From assembly GCF_002252705.1 (NCBI RefSeq), contig NZ_NQLA01000025.1:1-45961 (forward strand): a stretch of 45,961 nt of DNA, read 5' to 3'. Below the pieces are notes generated by a model that saw nothing but the letters and a program-made list of their open reading frames with translations, made no database searches and was not told the DNA's origin. This DNA comes from Vulcanococcus limneticus LL. GTDB lineage: Bacteria; Cyanobacteriota; Cyanobacteriia; PCC-6307; Cyanobiaceae. The position numbers were made by a program, and so were the translations under genes. Shown in pieces: positions 8,416-17,201 of this stretch. How positions within the stretch are numbered: position 1 is the first letter of the stretch; each line of letters starts with the position of its first letter.

Positions 8416-9910
8416 GGGCGGCATCGAGGAACAGGCGCAGGGCCGAGTCGCGCCGGTTGAGGTCGTACTGGCGCTGCACCACCTCCTGAACGCCGCCGTC
8501 GCCCCAGTCCTGGTCCTGCTGGAAGTAGGTGATGAAGCTGCGGCCAGCGACCCGCGTCAGCCAGGCAGCCCCCACGGCCTGTACCGCGCGGCTCAGCAGC
8601 AGGGCCGGCAGATTGAGGGTGAGCGCGGCCCCGATCAGGCTCAGGCCCCCCTTGATCACCCCCAGGCTGGCCAGGGTGCGCCCCACTGACACCGCCAGCT
8701 CCTGGGCCGTGGCCTTGCTGAGCGTCACGCCGTAGACCCGGCCAATCTCCACCACCATCTGGGCGTTCACCGCCGCGGCACCAAGCAGATCCACCACCGG
8801 CAGGGGCGTGGCGGCCAGCACACCGGCGCTGATCCAGGCGTAGCGGTCCACGATCGCCTCGGCGTCGCCCTGGCGCTGCTGGCCGAGCAGCTGGCGGCCT
8901 GCCTCGCTGAGGCGGCGGCTCTGCAGCAGGATGTTGTCGGCGATCAGCTCCTCGCCATCGCTGTGCAGCACCTGGGCGAGGCGACGCAGCAAGGCATCGA
9001 GTTCCGGCGGCGGCTGCACAGGCCGGCCACCGGGCATGGGCACGCTCTGGGGGGCGGCGCTGGCGGCCACCACGTCCTCCGGGGCGATGCGGCCGAGGCA
9101 GCGCTGGCGCAGCAGGGCCAGCAGGCGGCGCTCCTCCTCCTCGCCGCGCAGGTCAGCCTTGTTGAGCACCAGGATCAGCCGTTTGCCCAGGCTGGCCAGG
9201 GCATCAAACACCTCCTGCTCGGCGGCCCGCAGATCCCCATCCACCACCAGCAGCAGCAGGTCGGCGTTGGCGGCCTGCTGGCGGGCGACCTGCTCCCGAT
9301 CCCGGCCCGCGCTGCCGGCCTCGAGGATGCCGGGGGTGTCCACCAGCTGCAGACCCCTCGGCAGATCCCGAAGCCGCAGCCGGTAGGTGCTGCACACCCC
9401 GGTGGAGCCCATGGGGGCCCCCACCTGGCCCACCACCTCCTGGAGCAGGGCTCGGATCAGGGAGGTCTTGCCGGCGGATCCGCTGCCGAACAGCACCAGC
9501 ACCAGGTCGCCGCGCTGGAGTTCCGCCGCCACCCGCGCGCGCTCCTGCTGCAGGGCCTGGCGACCCACGTCGTCACGGATGCGGTTGAGCAACTGATCGA
9601 TGGCTTCGAGGTTCTGCTGGGCCGCCTCCTGGCGGCTGCCGGGAGCCGACGGCAACGGACGGCCAGTGGCCGACGCCGAGCCCTTCCAGCTCTGGCGGCG
9701 CAAGTCCACCAGCCAGGGCCAGGCCAGCCGCGCCAGCAGCAGGGCCCCGCCGCCGAACAGCAGCAGGGCAACCGGCCCCACCAACCAGCCCGGCAGCAGG
9801 TAGCTGAGCTGCCACAGCAGATTGTTCAGAGCCTGCAGCGCGGCCGTGATCGCCACCAGGGCAGCCAGCGCCACCCCAAGCCAGATCCACAGGCGCGGCG
9901 GGGTCTTCAC
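8261..9910 (-). CDS. Membrane-anchored GTPase with DUF697-type C-terminal region
   Basis: The 549-residue product starts with two hydrophobic segments (about residues 8-60). It is followed by a GTPase domain with G1 FGSGSAGKTSLIRALL near residue 142, G3 LVDTPGILE near 194, and G4 LVLNKADLR near 248. The C-terminal half is hydrophobic and Ala/Leu-rich (WISAGVLAATPLPVVDLLGAAA), typical of the YcjF/DUF697 group of Era-like GTPases. The tail (last 40 residues) is Pro/Gly repetitive. The start codon is GTG at 9908-9910. The role is probably at the membrane but undefined for this family. It lies downstream of the penicillin-binding protein on the same strand with a 36-base gap, so they may be cotranscribed. 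Confidence 0.82.
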   Translation of the reverse strand: MKTPPRLWIWLGVALAALVAITAALQALNNLLWQLSYLLPGWLVGPVALLLFGGGALLLARLAWPWLVDLRRQSWKGSASATGRPLPSAPGSRQEAAQQNLEAIDQLLNRIRDDVGRQALQQERARVAAELQRGDLVLVLFGSGSAGKTSLIRALLQEVVGQVGAPMGSTGVCSTYRLRLRDLPRGLQLVDTPGILEAGSAGRDREQVARQQAANADLLLLVVDGDLRAAEQEVFDALASLGKRLILVLNKADLRGEEEERRLLALLRQRCLGRIAPEDVVAASAAPQSVPMPGGRPVQPPPELDALLRRLAQVLHSDGEELIADNILLQSRRLSEAGRQLLGQQRQGDAEAIVDRYAWISAGVLAATPLPVVDLLGAAAVNAQMVVEIGRVYGVTLSKATAQELAVSVGRTLASLGVIKGGLSLIGAALTLNLPALLLSRAVQAVGAAWLTRVAGRSFITYFQQDQDWGDGGVQEVVQRQYDLNRRDSALRLFLDAALRRVVEPLQRRKDPQLPPRPVARPPGPPPAGPRSPGPQAEGGAGGPGNRAP

Positions 9911-9946
9911 GGGAATGGCGGGGTCACGGGGTCACGGGACCGGGTC

Positions 9947-12184
9947 TCACAGCTTGGCGCTGGCCGGGAGGCTGCCGCTGCCAGCGGAGCGGATGATGGT
10001 GCTCCATAGGCCGGCCGCCAGGGCACTGCTGCTGCCGGTGGGGCGGTTGTCGTCGTTGCCGAGCCAGATGCCGATCACCCAGTGGCGGCGTGGCTCGTAG
10101 CCCACGAACAGCAGGTCGCGGCCCTCGTTGGTGGTGCCGGTTTTGCCGCCCTCCTCGCCGCCGAGGCTGGCGGCGCCCCCGGTGCCGGCCCGTACCACCC
10201 CCCGCAGCAGGCCCTGCATCTGCTGGGCCGTGGCCGCCGCTGTCACGCGCCGTGCCGGGCTGATCGGCCGCTCGCTGGCTCCCTTGCGGCTGCGGCAGCG
10301 GCTGCTCTCGAGGCCGCCGCAGGTCTCGGCGTCGGTGAGGCGCCTCACCGTGCGCGGTGCATGCCAGACGCCGTTGTTGGCAATGGCGGCGTAGGCGGCC
10401 GTGAGTTCGATCAGGCGCACTTCGCTCTGGCCAAGGGCCAGGCCCGGCACGGGATCCAGGGGGGTGCTGATGCCCAGGTCGCGGGCCTTCTGGACCACCG
10501 CATCGAGCCCCACCCGCTTGGCCAGGCGCAGGGCGGCGGTGTTGCTGCTGGCGGCGAAGGCGGAGCTGAGGGACAGGCGGCCGCCGCAAGCGCTGGCAAA
10601 GGCCTGGCCGCCCCAGTCCAGGGGGGCACAGCTCACCGTGTCGCCCGGGCGGAGGCCCTTCTCCAGGGCCGCGAGATAGGTAAACAGCTTGAAGGTGCTG
10701 CCCGGCTGGCGCAGGGCCATCGAGGCCCGGTTGAACTGGCTGCGCCGGTAGTCGCGGCCGCCGGCGATGGCCAGCACGCCGCCGCTGCGGGAATCGAGCA
10801 CCACGACGGCGCCCTCGCTGACCGCCGGGGCGGTGCTGGCCAGCAGCTCCCGCAGGCGCCGCTCCACCACCTCCTGCAGCAGCGGATCGAGGTGCGTCTC
10901 CACCAGGAAGTTGCCCTCGGCGGCCACGTCTGGCCCCAGCAGGGCATCGAGGTCACGGCGTACCTGATCGGTGTAAAACGGCATGGGCCGGCGGACGGCG
11001 CTGCCGGAGCCGCCGCCAGCTGGGCCAGCTGTGGCACCTGCAGAGGCTCCACCCCCACTGCAGGCCGTGGGTGCGAGGGTGATCGGCTGCCGCCGGGCCC
11101 TGCGGGCGGCACCGGAATCGAGCCGGCCCGTGTCCGCCATCTTGTTGATCACGGTGTTGCGGACTTCCAGGGCCACCTGGGGGTTGACGCAGGGGTCATG
11201 GCCGTTGGGGGAGGGCAGCAGAGCCACCAGCAGGGCCGCCTCCTCCAGCCGCAGCTCTCGGGCCGGTTTGGCGAAGAAGCTGCGGGCGGCATCCTCAAAG
11301 CCCCAGCCCACCCCCAGGTACACCCGGTTGAGATAGCTGAGCAGCAGGTCTTGCTTGCTGAAGCGTGCCTCCAGCTGCAGGGCCACCAACAGTTCGCGCC
11401 ACTTGCGCGCCAGGGTCTCACCCTCGCCCACCTGCTCGGGATAGAGGCTGCGGGCCAGCTGCTGGGTGAGGGTGCTCCCCCCCTCCAGTACCCGGCCTCC
11501 GAGCACATTGGTCACCAAGGCGCGGCCGGTGCCGATCGGATCCACGCCCGGATGCCACCAGAAGCGGCTGTCCTCGCTGGCCAGCAGGGCGTCCACCAGC
11601 ACCGAGGGATAGCCATCAAGACTGCGGTTCTCGCGGTGCTGGCTCGTGTCGGCCGAGGGGATCGGCCGGTTGGCGCCATCGAACAGGGACAAGGGGCCTC
11701 GCACACTGGCCAGATTGCCCCGCAGCGGCTGGCCCAGCAGCGAGAGGCCCAGCAGGGCCAGGCCGGCAGCGGCCGCCGCCGCCAGACCCAGGCTGGCAAC
11801 GCGGGCCAGGGGCACCAGCGGCGAAGCCTGACGGCCGTGGAACACCAGTTCCGGCAGGTCGGGCTCAGAGGCGGGACCGAAGCGCACCCGATCGCCATCG
11901 GCCAGCAGCAGCTCGCCCACACGCCGGCCGCGCCACCAGAGGCCGTTGGTGGAGCCGGCATCCCGCAGCAGCCAGTGGCGGCCCAGCTGCTCCAGCAGGG
12001 CGTGCTGCTTGCTCACGGCCCCGTGGGGCAGGCAGATCTCCTGGCGCGGGTCGCGGCCGATCCGGTAGGTGCCGCCATGCAGCACGAGCTGCCGCGGCTC
12101 CTGGCCCGGACAGTGCAGCTCCAGCTGGGCCGCGGCGTCCGGACGGGCTGGCAGCAGCCAGCGGCGCAGGCCCTCAGCGGTCAT
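9947..12184 (-). CDS. FHA-domain bifunctional penicillin-binding protein (class A)
   Basis: This enzyme polymerises and cross-links peptidoglycan at the outer face of the plasma membrane. From the N-terminus it has a cytoplasmic forkhead-associated domain (YRIGRDP, then VSKQHALLE and DAGSTNG) and a membrane segment at about residues 125-150. The GT51 transglycosylase domain follows (LLASEDSRFWWHPGVD, GGSTLTQQLARSLYPE), then the transpeptidase with QPGSTFK (nucleophile Ser), ASSNTA and GGKTGTTNEG. All catalytic motifs are intact. The FHA domain implies recruitment by Thr-phosphorylated partners. ATG 12182-12184 is chosen; ATG 12206-12208 or GTG 12209-12211 would add up to nine residues and a longer overlap with lspA. 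It is probably cotranscribed with lspA and bioY. Confidence 0.93.
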   Translation of the reverse strand: MTAEGLRRWLLPARPDAAAQLELHCPGQEPRQLVLHGGTYRIGRDPRQEICLPHGAVSKQHALLEQLGRHWLLRDAGSTNGLWWRGRRVGELLLADGDRVRFGPASEPDLPELVFHGRQASPLVPLARVASLGLAAAAAAGLALLGLSLLGQPLRGNLASVRGPLSLFDGANRPIPSADTSQHRENRSLDGYPSVLVDALLASEDSRFWWHPGVDPIGTGRALVTNVLGGRVLEGGSTLTQQLARSLYPEQVGEGETLARKWRELLVALQLEARFSKQDLLLSYLNRVYLGVGWGFEDAARSFFAKPARELRLEEAALLVALLPSPNGHDPCVNPQVALEVRNTVINKMADTGRLDSGAARRARRQPITLAPTACSGGGASAGATAGPAGGGSGSAVRRPMPFYTDQVRRDLDALLGPDVAAEGNFLVETHLDPLLQEVVERRLRELLASTAPAVSEGAVVVLDSRSGGVLAIAGGRDYRRSQFNRASMALRQPGSTFKLFTYLAALEKGLRPGDTVSCAPLDWGGQAFASACGGRLSLSSAFAASSNTAALRLAKRVGLDAVVQKARDLGISTPLDPVPGLALGQSEVRLIELTAAYAAIANNGVWHAPRTVRRLTDAETCGGLESSRCRSRKGASERPISPARRVTAAATAQQMQGLLRGVVRAGTGGAASLGGEEGGKTGTTNEGRDLLFVGYEPRRHWVIGIWLGNDDNRPTGSSSALAAGLWSTIIRSAGSGSLPASAKL

Positions 12185-12689
12185 GGGGGGCTTGGTCGCC
12201 GGGGCCATCACGTCGCAGCAGGTCGATCAGCAGGCAGAGCACCGCCAGATTGATGGCCACATCCGCGCCGTTGAAGATCGGGAAGCGGACGGGCACGAAC
12301 TCCAGGAAGTCGACCACGGTGCCGAGGCGCCAGCGGTCGATGCCGTTGCCCAAGGCACCCCCGAGCAGCAGGCCGGCCGCCGGGAGCTGCCAGCGCCGCA
12401 GCGGCCCGCTGCCCTGGATCCACACCACCAGGGCCAGGCTCACCGCCAGGCTCACCAGGGCCAGGGCCAGGGTGGAATCCCGCAAGAGGCTGAAGGCGGC
12501 GCCCGTGTTGTAGGCCAGCTGCAGCCGCAGCACACCCGGCAGCAGGGGGGCGCTGCCGCGCACGGCCAGGTGCTCGACCACCCAGGCCTTGCTGAGCTGA
12601 TCCGCAAGCACCACCCCCAGGGCGATGCCGTAGGCGGCCAGGCGCCGACGGCCAGCCATGGCGCTGCGCGGGAGACCGGGTTGGCTCAT
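12174..12689 (-). CDS. lspA: Lipoprotein signal peptidase (signal peptidase II)
   Basis: This inner-membrane aspartyl protease cuts the signal peptide of diacylglyceryl-modified prolipoproteins. The 171-residue product has four hydrophobic segments and the family signatures DQLSKAWV, YNTGAAFSLL, GGALGNGIDRW with the first catalytic Asp, and FPIFNGADVAINLAV with the second. The first 20 residues are variable, so ATG at 12657-12659 (MAGRRRLAAYG) is an alternative start. It sits ten bases after bioY and overlaps the start of the FHA-PBP gene, which supports one transcription unit for envelope functions. Confidence 0.95.
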   Translation of the reverse strand: MSQPGLPRSAMAGRRRLAAYGIALGVVLADQLSKAWVVEHLAVRGSAPLLPGVLRLQLAYNTGAAFSLLRDSTLALALVSLAVSLALVVWIQGSGPLRRWQLPAAGLLLGGALGNGIDRWRLGTVVDFLEFVPVRFPIFNGADVAINLAVLCLLIDLLRRDGPGDQAPHDR

Positions 12690-12699
12690 CGGGTCTGCC

Positions 12700-13299
12700 T
12701 CATCGGGCCTCGATCAGCAGCAGGCGCCGCAGGGCCCGGGCCAGCACCGCCACCGCGCAGCAGAGCAGCACCTGGGGCAGCAGCGGGCCCACGCTGTAGC
12801 TCAGCAGAAGCTGGGGCAGGCCGCCGCCCCAGCGGCCCGCCAGGCCCCCGATCAGCAGGTTGGCGATGCCACAGAGCTGCAGCACCGCCAGACCCACCAG
12901 TGCCGCCATCGCCAGGCTGAGCACGTTGTCCATGCCCTGTTGCTTGGACAGCCGGCCCGTGACCCAGGCCGCCGGCAGGAAACCTGCCAGGTAGCCGAAG
13001 CCGGGATCCAAGAGGTAGGCCAGGCCGCCACCGGTGTGGAACACGGGCAGCTGGAACAGGCCGAGGCTGATGTAGGCCACCCCGGCCAGCAGGGCCGGCC
13101 GCGGGCCGCAGACCAGCGCCGTCAGCAGCAGGGCAGGCACCTGCAGGGTGATCGGCAGGCTCACCAGCTGGACCCCACCCGCGCCTGGCAGGGGCAGGGC
13201 CGCCTGGATCAGTCCACCTGTGAGGATCAGCAGCAGGCCGGCGACGGCACCAGTCCAGTTGGCAAGCGCTCGCAAAGGGGGGCCGAAGGCTGGGCCCAT
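12700..13299 (-). CDS. bioY: Biotin transporter substrate-binding subunit BioY
   Basis: This is the S-component of an energy-coupling-factor type biotin importer, an integral membrane protein of 199 residues with about six hydrophobic segments. Recognisable parts are LPITLQVPALLLTALVCGPR (BioY signature), YISLGLFQLPVF and GGGLAYLLDPGFGYLAGF. ATG 13297-13299 (MGPAFGPPLRAL) is chosen; the frame is open to 13413, but that part is antisense to the sipA-like gene start. No ECF ATPase or T-component gene is nearby, so BioY may act with a distant module or alone. It is first in the row bioY-lspA-PBP. Confidence 0.9.
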   Translation of the reverse strand: MGPAFGPPLRALANWTGAVAGLLLILTGGLIQAALPLPGAGGVQLVSLPITLQVPALLLTALVCGPRPALLAGVAYISLGLFQLPVFHTGGGLAYLLDPGFGYLAGFLPAAWVTGRLSKQQGMDNVLSLAMAALVGLAVLQLCGIANLLIGGLAGRWGGGLPQLLLSYSVGPLLPQVLLCCAVAVLARALRRLLLIEAR

Positions 13300-13336
13300 C
13301 CTGCAGGAGAGTGGGGCGGCTGCAACCCCGGATTCC

Positions 13337-13648
13337 ATGGACGGCACCGCCCCCGAGCCGCAGCCCACGCCAACGTCTGCCGCGGACGAAACCTCCCCCA
13401 CGGCCAGCGACACGCCGCCGCCCGCCCCGGCAGCGGCCCTGGAGGTGGGGGCGGCGGTGCGCCTGATCGCAGCTCCGGCCTACCTCAAGACGGCCGATCC
13501 GATGCCGATGCTGCGGCCACCCGATCTGGTGGATGCGGAGGAGGTGGGCCAGGTGGTGGGCCTGCGGGCCCTGGAGCAGCTGGCCGTGCGCTTCCGGCGC
13601 GGCACCTTCCTGCTGGAGCGCAGCCAGCTGGAGCTGGTGGCGAACTGA
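13337..13648 (+). CDS. sipA: SipA-like protein (DUF3148, NblS-interacting)
   Basis: The C-terminal 65 residues match the small SH3-like SipA family: AAVRLIAAPAYLKTADPMPM, LRPPDLVDAEEVGQVVGL, then RFRRGTFLLERSQLELV. In Synechococcus elongatus this protein binds the histidine kinase NblS, which controls high-light and nutrient-stress genes. Here the first ~35 residues are an unusual Pro/Thr/Ala-rich extension. The family core starts near residue 36, so the real start might be internal, but no ATG lies between. The gene is divergent from bioY with a 37-base gap and converges on the M16 gene, with a small hairpin between. Confidence 0.85.
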   Translation: MDGTAPEPQPTPTSAADETSPTASDTPPPAPAAALEVGAAVRLIAAPAYLKTADPMPMLRPPDLVDAEEVGQVVGLRALEQLAVRFRRGTFLLERSQLELVAN

Positions 13649-13655
13649 GGCGGGT

Positions 13656-13670
13656 AGGGGCAGTGCCCCT
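13656..13670. terminator. Small hairpin between convergent genes
   Basis: AGGGGC-AGT-GCCCCT forms a perfect 6-bp stem between the sipA-like stop (13648) and the M16 stop (13692). A pyrimidine run follows (TCCTTCCCCTTC) on the plus strand but no true T-run, so it is a weak candidate for a shared terminator. Confidence 0.3.
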
Positions 13671-13691
13671 CAGCGTGCAAGTCCTTCCCCT

Positions 13692-15014
13692 TCAGCCACC
13701 AGCGGCGTGGCGGCTCCAGGCCCGCTCCGCCTCCACCAGGGCCTGCTGGGGCCCGCAAAGGCTGAGGCAGGGCCGCGCCAGCAGCTGCCGCGCCGCTGCC
13801 TGGAGATCCGCCGCCGTGAGCGCCTCAGCGGCGGCCAGGGAGCGGTCGGCGAAATCGAAGGGGAGGCCGTGGCCCAGCACCAGGGCGTGGCGGTCGGCCA
13901 CCTGGCTGCAGGTCTGGCGGCCCAGGGCCTCCTGGCCGCGGAACTTGGCCTTGGCCAGCGCCAGCTCCGCGGCGCTGAGGGGCTGCTCCAGCAGCCGCTG
14001 CCACTCGTTGAGCAGCTCCCGGGTGGCCAGGCCGGCCCGATCGGCGGAGCTGGAGAGATGGAACACGAACGGGGCCGCCCCAAGGCGAGCCGGGTGGTGC
14101 ACACCCACGTCGTAGGCCAGGCCATGCTCCTCGCGCAGGGCGACGAACAGGCGGCTGGACATGCCGATGCCCAGATGGCAGTGCAACAGCCGCAGGGCCA
14201 GGGCCTGGGGTTCGCCCAGGGCCGTGGTGGTGGCCCCAAGCATCAGCACCAGCTGCTCGGTCTCATCGCTGGCGCTGGTGAGGCGATCGGCGCTGTGCCC
14301 CGCGGGCCCGGGCCGCCGCGCCGGAGCCTGCACCGCCCAAAGACCATCGCCCTGGCCCTGCAGCAGCAGCGGCTCCAGATCCGCGGGGGCCTGACCGGCC
14401 AGCACCAGTACGGCCCCCGCCTGGCCCAGGGCGCCCGCCTGGCTCAGCAACGCCTCGCGACCGAGGGTCTCCAGCTCCGCCTCCACCCCCAGCGGATCAT
14501 GGCCGTAGGGACCGGTGCCGTAGAGCAGCTCCCGCAGGCCGTCATGGGCCACCTGGAAGGGATCCTCCCGCTGGCGCTGCAGGGTCTGGAGGTTGAGCTG
14601 GCGCTCCAGATCGATCTGATCGGGCACCAGCCAGGGCTGCTGCACCAGGCTGAGCAGCAACGGCAGCAGGGCCGGGGCATCCGCCGAGGCGCATTTGAGG
14701 CTCACCAGCAGGCCATCCTCGGCCGCCTCACAGCGCAGGCCGGCCCCGCGGCCCTCCACCAGATCCGCCAGGGCCTCGCCGCTCCAGGGACCGCAGCCGC
14801 GGCTGAGAACGCCGGCAAGCAGCTGGTGCACGCCGCGCTCGCCGGCGGGGTCGGCGCTGCTGCCACCACGAATCCAGAGTTTGGCCGAGAGAATTGCCGG
14901 GCCGCTGCGCTCGATCACCCACACCGGCAGCCCGCCAGGCAGATTGAAACGGCGCAGGCCGGAGACCGCCACGCCAGGTTCGGGGAGAGTGGAGCTGGGA
15001 CGGGTACTGGTCAT
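13692..15014 (-). CDS. M16-family peptidase-like protein, non-catalytic partner
   Basis: The 440-residue product has the processing-peptidase fold: FNLPGGLPVWVIERSG at the start, GVHQLLAGVLSRG where the zinc motif should be, and the C-terminal SSRLFVALREEHGLAYDVGV typical of the M16 C-domain. The HxxEH motif is degenerate (HQLLA), so it should not bind zinc. Such proteins act as the structural half of a heterodimer, as with bacterial and mitochondrial processing peptidases. The catalytic partner lies immediately upstream and overlaps by four bases (ATGA), supporting coupled translation and complex formation. The substrate is unknown. Confidence 0.88.
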   Translation of the reverse strand: MTSTRPSSTLPEPGVAVSGLRRFNLPGGLPVWVIERSGPAILSAKLWIRGGSSADPAGERGVHQLLAGVLSRGCGPWSGEALADLVEGRGAGLRCEAAEDGLLVSLKCASADAPALLPLLLSLVQQPWLVPDQIDLERQLNLQTLQRQREDPFQVAHDGLRELLYGTGPYGHDPLGVEAELETLGREALLSQAGALGQAGAVLVLAGQAPADLEPLLLQGQGDGLWAVQAPARRPGPAGHSADRLTSASDETEQLVLMLGATTTALGEPQALALRLLHCHLGIGMSSRLFVALREEHGLAYDVGVHHPARLGAAPFVFHLSSSADRAGLATRELLNEWQRLLEQPLSAAELALAKAKFRGQEALGRQTCSQVADRHALVLGHGLPFDFADRSLAAAEALTAADLQAAARQLLARPCLSLCGPQQALVEAERAWSRHAAGG

Positions 15015-16459
15015 GCCGGCAGGGCCCGCAGGGTGAAGGCGCGGCGGGGATCCAGCTGCGGCACCAGCTCCCGCCAGAGCCGCTCGGCGCTCCAGCGCTG
15101 CATCAGCTCCAGCGGCGCCGCCAGCCCCTGGCGGCGGCCCCAGACGCTGTTGTTCCCAAGAAGCCCGGCCACCGAGCCCGCGGCCTCAAGGCCAAAGCGG
15201 TAGCCGTTGCCCACCAGCCGCTGGGCCCGCTCCAGCTCCGCCTCGGGAGGTGGCGTCTCCGCCAGCTCCTGCCACACCTGCTGCACCTCCCGCTGCACCG
15301 CGTCCAGGTGTTCGGGGTCGGCCACGGCCTCCAGCAGGACCAGGCTGCCGGCCTCCAGCACGTTCAGATCCAGATCCACGCTCTCCACTAGCCGGCGCTG
15401 CTCCCGCAGCCGCTCCACCAGCCGGCTGCGGCGCCCTTCCGCCAGCAGGGTGGTGAGCAGGTCGGCGCCCACCACAGCCTCCTGATCATGGGCGGGGGCC
15501 AGCTGCCAGGCCATCAGCAGCCGGGCCGCCTCCAGCCGGGGCAGCTCCAGCGTGTGCTCGCCGGGTTGCAGGTTCAAGGGCTGGGGACCGGCCAACGGAG
15601 CCTCGGGCCCCAGATCCGCGGCGGTCTGCAGGCCGGCCAGGGCGGAGTGGCGCACCCCCTCCAGCAAACTCTGACCTGATGCATCCCCCAGGGGCCCGGC
15701 CAGGGCCAGGCAGACCCGATCGGAGCGGTAGTGGCGCCGCTGGAAGGCCGCCATGGCCGCGGGGTCATGCCCCTCCAGGGCCTCGCGGCGCCCCAGGATC
15801 GGCCGGCCATAGGGATGGTCGGGGCAGGCCCGGCGCAGCAGCTCCTGGAAGGCCACCTCCTCGGGCTGGTCCTCGCTCTGGGCCAGCTCCTCGAGCACCA
15901 CTTGGCGCTCCATGGCGAAGTCGTCCGCGTCGAGGCGGGGGTGCAGCACCAGATCCAGCAGCAGCTCCAGAGCCCCAGCGGCGGCCGCCGGCGGGATCAG
16001 CACGTGGTAATGCACGTCGTCGAAGCCGGTGGCGGCATTGCTGGTGCCACCGAGGGCCTCCACCTGCAGGTCGAACTCACCGGCCGCCAGGTGCTCGCTG
16101 CCCTTGAACACCATGTGTTCCAGGAAGTGGGCCAGGCCCGATTCCGCCTGGGTCTCACTGGCGCTGCCTGCACGGCACCAGAAGTCGAGACACAGCACCG
16201 GAGCCTCGGGCAGATCCAGGGCCACCAGCTCCACCCCGTTGGCGAGCTGCTCGCGCTGGGGGTCCGGCAGGCCGTTGCCGGCCCCGCTTGGGCCGGTCCG
16301 GGCCGAAGTGGAGGGGCCGGAAGGGTTGGCCGTGGGGCCTGGGGGTTGGGCCTGGGGGCCAGGGGCCGGGGCCGTGGGGGCTGGAGGCAAAGCCGGTGGG
16401 GCCGTGTCGGAGCCCGCATTCTGCTGGCAGGATCGCGGCACTGCCGCCGCTGCCGCCAT
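15011..16459 (-). CDS. M16-family zinc peptidase, catalytic subunit
   Basis: This is a metallopeptidase with the inverted zinc motif HFLEH at residues 111-115 and the third ligand Glu near residue 191 ([12 protein letters not shown]), 76 residues later as expected. [17 protein letters not shown] lies between. The 482-residue frame opens with about 70 residues of Ala/Pro/Gly-rich sequence encoded by G-rich near-repeats (16320-16400) that do not look conserved. The family begins around residue 71 ([18 protein letters not shown]), and the true start may be an internal GTG/TTG. The nominal ATG (16457-16459) shares bases with the pcyA ATG. It forms a translationally coupled pair with the next gene. 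Confidence 0.9.
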   Translation of the reverse strand: MAAAAAVPRSCQQNAGSDTAPPALPPAPTAPAPGPQAQPPGPTANPSGPSTSARTGPSGAGNGLPDPQREQLANGVELVALDLPEAPVLCLDFWCRAGSASETQAESGLAHFLEHMVFKGSEHLAAGEFDLQVEALGGTSNAATGFDDVHYHVLIPPAAAAGALELLLDLVLHPRLDADDFAMERQVVLEELAQSEDQPEEVAFQELLRRACPDHPYGRPILGRREALEGHDPAAMAAFQRRHYRSDRVCLALAGPLGDASGQSLLEGVRHSALAGLQTAADLGPEAPLAGPQPLNLQPGEHTLELPRLEAARLLMAWQLAPAHDQEAVVGADLLTTLLAEGRRSRLVERLREQRRLVESVDLDLNVLEAGSLVLLEAVADPEHLDAVQREVQQVWQELAETPPPEAELERAQRLVGNGYRFGLEAAGSVAGLLGNNSVWGRRQGLAAPLELMQRWSAERLWRELVPQLDPRRAFTLRALPA

Positions 16460-17201
16460 GACCTCACCCGCCCTGGGGGTACACCCACTGGTGGACGCGC
16501 TGGCCGAGCGGATCCGCCAGTGCTGGGCTGAGCTGCCGGAATTGGAGCCCCTGGCGGTGGATCCGGCCCTGGAGGCGATCAGCGGCAGCCTGGACGGCGA
16601 GGACCTCTACATCCGCAACGAGCTGTGGCGCAGCCGTGGCCTGCGCAAACTGCACCTGGAAACCGCCCGGCTCGGGGCCGGCCTGCAGATCCTGCACTGC
16701 GTGTTCTTCCCCAACCCCCGCTACGACCTGCCGGTGTTCGGGGCCGACATCGTGGCCGGCCGTGGCGTGGTGTCCGCCGCGATCGTGGACCTCTCACCGG
16801 TGACCGGCAACCTGCCCCAGCCGGTGGAAGCGGCGCTGGAGGCCCTGCCGAAGCGCAGCTTCAGCCAGGAGCGGGAGCTGCCGGCCTGGGGCACGATCTT
16901 CTCCCCCTACGTGCGCTTCATCCGTCCGGCCGACCCGGCCGAGGAGCAGCTGTTCGTGGATCTGGTGGCCGACTACCTGCAGGTGCTTGCCGAGGCAAGC
17001 CGTCGTTGCGAACCGCAATCAGTGGACCATCCCTCTAGCGTTGTACGCCATCAGGGCCAGCTCTCCTATTGCCAGCAGCAGAAACGCAACGACAAGACCC
17101 GCCGCGTGCTGGAGAAGGCGTTCAACCCCCAGTGGGCGGACCGCTACATCGAGGAGCTGCTCTTCGACGACCCGGCGTCCCTAACCTCCTTCGCGGCATG
17201 A
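16458..17201 (+). CDS. pcyA: Phycocyanobilin:ferredoxin oxidoreductase
   Basis: This enzyme reduces biliverdin IX-alpha by four electrons from ferredoxin to phycocyanobilin, the chromophore of phycobiliproteins such as ApcF in this window. The 247-residue product has the normal length. Active-site landmarks are present: the Glu in [10 protein letters not shown], the His in [17 protein letters not shown], and the Asp in FGADIVAG. The C-terminus has [20 protein letters not shown], also typical. ATG 16458 fits the family N-terminus ([19 protein letters not shown]). Its stop overlaps the exporter gene that follows by four bases, an uncommon partnership. Confidence 0.96.
   Translation: MTSPALGVHPLVDALAERIRQCWAELPELEPLAVDPALEAISGSLDGEDLYIRNELWRSRGLRKLHLETARLGAGLQILHCVFFPNPRYDLPVFGADIVAGRGVVSAAIVDLSPVTGNLPQPVEAALEALPKRSFSQERELPAWGTIFSPYVRFIRPADPAEEQLFVDLVADYLQVLAEASRRCEPQSVDHPSSVVRHQGQLSYCQQQKRNDKTRRVLEKAFNPQWADRYIEELLFDDPASLTSFAA

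Noticed and set aside
10082-12253. Plus-strand ORF of 723 codons opposite the penicillin-binding protein
   Set aside because: Long Gln/Ala/Gly runs without any domain; it is an antisense shadow of an intact class A PBP.
13692-16459. A single split M16 gene
   Set aside because: Each ORF has its own complete peptidase fold and the two overlap by ATGA, so they are two subunits rather than one broken gene.
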